From Rachycentron canadum (Eukaryota > Chordata > Actinopteri > Carangiformes > Rachycentridae), in contig CM076654.1 in assembly GCA_038496675.1 (NCBI GenBank), positions 11,424,630-11,488,629 of the forward strand: a stretch of DNA of 64,000 bases, written 5' to 3'. The notes under the pieces are model-generated. The model saw only the letters and a program-made list of their open reading frames with translations, did no database searches and was not told the DNA's origin. Positions within the stretch are counted from its first letter, which is position 1; every line of letters begins with the position of its first letter. Positions 61,460 to 64,000 of the stretch are shown piece by piece. A program made the position numbers and the translations under genes.

Positions 61460-64000
61460 TGCAAAAGTGTAACTGAAACTTAGTGAATTAGAAAGAAAAA
61501 TGTATTAACACATTTGATGAATTCACACAGGGCTTTCAAGGCACAAATCTGAGGCAAAGGAACCAAAAAAAAACTATACTAATGTTCTCTACCACGTTTG
61601 TGTCCACACACACAAAAAGCAACATCAAAACCTTAAAGATGTCCTCCACCACCACCTGTTCAACAAGCTTTAAAACACATACAAAGGCCAAATTTTTCAA
61701 CCGCTTGTATCCACCATAGTTTGTTTTACACATCCACAGATCACTAGCATTAAGCTAATAGTGAATGGTGAATGAAGCTAAATGTTTTCTGGATGTAGAC
61801 TGCAGCTTGGTTTACAGGCTAAACTAGCCACCCTCTCTACAGCAGTTTAACATGCAGTCAGCATTTTACATTTGTTTCCAGAAAGATATTGTTGAGTATA
61901 TATGCAGTGACTTTGGTGCTATAAATGTTATAGTTGCTGCTTTAGAAACTGATTGGTGCACTATTTTGACTATTCTGATGAGTTAACTTTATGCTAACTA
62001 CTACGAGTTTTCCTTTGAAAATGTCTCATAATTTTCTTGAGCACCAAATTATAAGCAAAATGAAAGGGAAACGGCTCCAATGATCATCTTTATATTTAGA
62101 TAGCTGTCATCTATGAATCATAATCATGCACATCAGTGCGGTCTTGGCTCGGTGTCGCACACGTTTGATTGACTGCTTTGTGTTACACGTGTGAAACAGC
62201 CAAGATTACCCCTGGTCTGCAATCATCTCACTGTCTACCATGGCCATGATGAGGGGAAATGATCATTCTTGCGTTTTGTTTACACCTCCTTGCAGAATGG
62301 GAAACCAAACTTTGCCAAGAGCATGCATATGGGTATCGCCTTCTGTCAATGACTGAAGACAGCTCGCTAAAACCAAATGCTTAGCAAATCAAACCTTGTG
62401 AAAAGACTGAAATGGCCACAGTCAACTGATATCAAAAACCATAAAATACATTTTGTAATTGTTACTGTATGTTAATTTATGTAATATTAAGTTATTCATA
62501 TATAAATTAGATTAACTATTAATCAAAAAAATATTATGGTCATTGTTTCAGGTTTTTTTTCCCTTATAAATTGTATATGCTATTCTGAGAGCTTGTTGTC
62601 TTTAGACTGAACCGCATGATGAAATGTAGCAAATTACACTTTATAATGATAAGTATCTGACATTGAGAAAAGCAGAAATTATGATAGAGCGCTTGGAGGC
62701 TATACCATGTCTACAGCAATGTCTGTGTTCAACCTTGTCGGACCAATATCAAACTGAACTAGGGAGCACGGCTGAAAAAGCAGGTTGGATGCTGTAGGCT
62801 AAATGTAGGCTCACACTGAGGGGGAAAATGTAGATTTTTTTCGAGGTGCTGGTTTTCAAAAAGAGGCGTCTGTAATTCATCACCCCAGCAGTTTGCCCCC
62901 CTCGTCTGCAGCTCAACTAGATTCTTAACAACCACACCATCTCTGCTTATCAGTGTCACCACATGCCAGGTGACAGAGCTGACAGAGATTTTTTAACAGT
63001 GGGGGGGGCAACCACCAACCAACAGACACACCCATGTACAACTCCCACAGGACATTGCTGCAGGATGCCTTCACCATGATTGTCGCCTTTCTAATTCTGC
63101 AATTTCATTTTATCCACTCACAGTCCTTCTCACCCTACTACAATGATATTTTTCAGCATTACTCAATGATCATAGAAACATGAGAGAAATATCACAGGAA
63201 TACTACAGGCAGTGTGTCTCGATGATCCTTTGCTCTCTCAACGACTACACGTTGTTGCTACAAGTCACTTTGCTCATAAAGTCACACCACTCTATAGATC
63301 ATCCAGGCTACAATATAGTATAGAACTGGGTATTTATAATAAATAGTTTAAAGAATATTGCAAATCCAAAACAAAATGGACAGAAGTGCAGGGCTGAAAG
63401 AAAAGGCACAGCTACAAATCCATTTGTTACTTCAGCACCCCGGATTTGTCAATACACAGTAAGGCTACGAATATTTCAGAGCCATGGTGCAGGGTTATAG
63501 ATTCCAACCTGCCAAAACCTCTGTCAGATAAAGGCTCGATGAGTTTGGCAGACGGGATTTACACATTCACCTAAACAACCACCCAAGCCCTGCACTCTCT
63601 CTGCTATAAGGAAATAGAGAGGGGGCAAAGGCAGGTTGACGAGGGCAATGCATTTTGGTCATTTTGCCAGTGCGATGCCCCCCCCCCAAACCCCTTAAAT
63701 CTCATATGCTCCATATTTTCACAGTGACTGTGATTCAACCATAGTCAAATGCGTCTCATCTGAATTATACAGTTTATACAAATTGTAAATTTTGCAGGTT
63801 TTTTTTTTTTTTTTTATTGTCTACGTGGCTACATTTGAGTGTGATTTAAGATCTTTTAGAGCAGTAAAATAGACATACAAGACATGATTGTGTGTGTGTC
63901 TGTGTAATTAACTTCAGGCAAGAAAGACTTTTGCAACTGTGAGCCAAAGCTGCGCTGAATGCAAGTGTGTCTGCCTTTGACACAAATTGAGCAATTAAAT
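61460..64000. other. Window end, no gene recognised
   Basis: AT-rich sequence to about 62.6 kb. From 63.4 to 63.7 kb it is somewhat GC-richer with short C and G runs. No exon with splice sites or recognisable protein was found on either strand. Confidence 0.5.
63799..63815. repeat. T17 homopolymer
   Basis: A 17-base T run near the window edge. Confidence 0.92.

Noticed and set aside
26951..64000. 3' end of a ccser1-like neighbour, expected upstream of GRID2 from mammalian gene order
   Set aside because: No exon of that or any other gene could be recognised on either strand; the neighbour probably lies beyond the window.
1..64000. CRISPR array, prophage, integron, operon or other prokaryotic system
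   Set aside because: No regularly spaced direct repeats of suitable length and no bacterial-type gene structure; the DNA is vertebrate.

Overview
The window is animal, almost certainly teleost fish, genomic DNA. It has no bacterial gene structure: no operons, no long open frames and no ribosome binding sites. It is AT-rich and crowded with (CA)n/(TG)n, (GA)n and homopolymer tracts. It also carries degraded transposons of kinds typical of ray-finned fish: two different Tc1-like elements, an L1-type LINE, a second non-LTR LINE, hAT-like and other MITEs, and tRNA-derived SINE-like scraps. The mix fits a percomorph-type fish, but the species cannot be named from this.

Only one piece of host coding sequence could be supported. 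On the minus strand, 25507-25594 is the first coding exon of an ionotropic glutamate receptor of the delta class, most likely grid2 (GluD2). It encodes a signal peptide ending in the DSIIHI block that starts the mature delta-receptor amino-terminal domain. A GTGAGT splice donor follows in phase 1, inside the next glycine codon. The start codon has an A at -3, and the flanking 2.4 kb (about 24.55-26.95 kb) is the only CpG-rich belt in the window, as expected of a promoter.

Layout by region: 1-25506 is read as the 5' part of a very large grid2 intron 1, since no exon 2 was recognised. It contains a LINE tail (1-1015), a MITE abutting a Tc1 relic (7.4-8.8 kb), a MITE cluster (12.9-13.3 kb), a SINE-like scrap (23.6 kb) and a (TG)36 tract (24.4 kb). 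25595-26950 is the 5' UTR and promoter zone, with GA, CAG and GGCA-type tandem repeats. 26950-64000 is the upstream flank with no recognisable gene. It holds a Tc1 relic (29.8-30.8 kb), MITEs at 45.0, 46.4, 52.7 and 56.6 kb, a CTCF-like motif (50.35 kb), an L1 reverse transcriptase pseudogene (60.5-61.5 kb) and an AT-rich stretch (59.6-60.5 kb) that resembles a conserved non-coding element.

No undescribed system (defence island, CRISPR, new gene cluster) is visible. The most useful points are the grid2 exon assignment, the CTCF-like site upstream, the low-complexity tracts around the promoter, several perfect hairpins, and the nested transposon junctions. Repeat family assignments rest on remembered consensus features of fish repeats and were not searched against a database.
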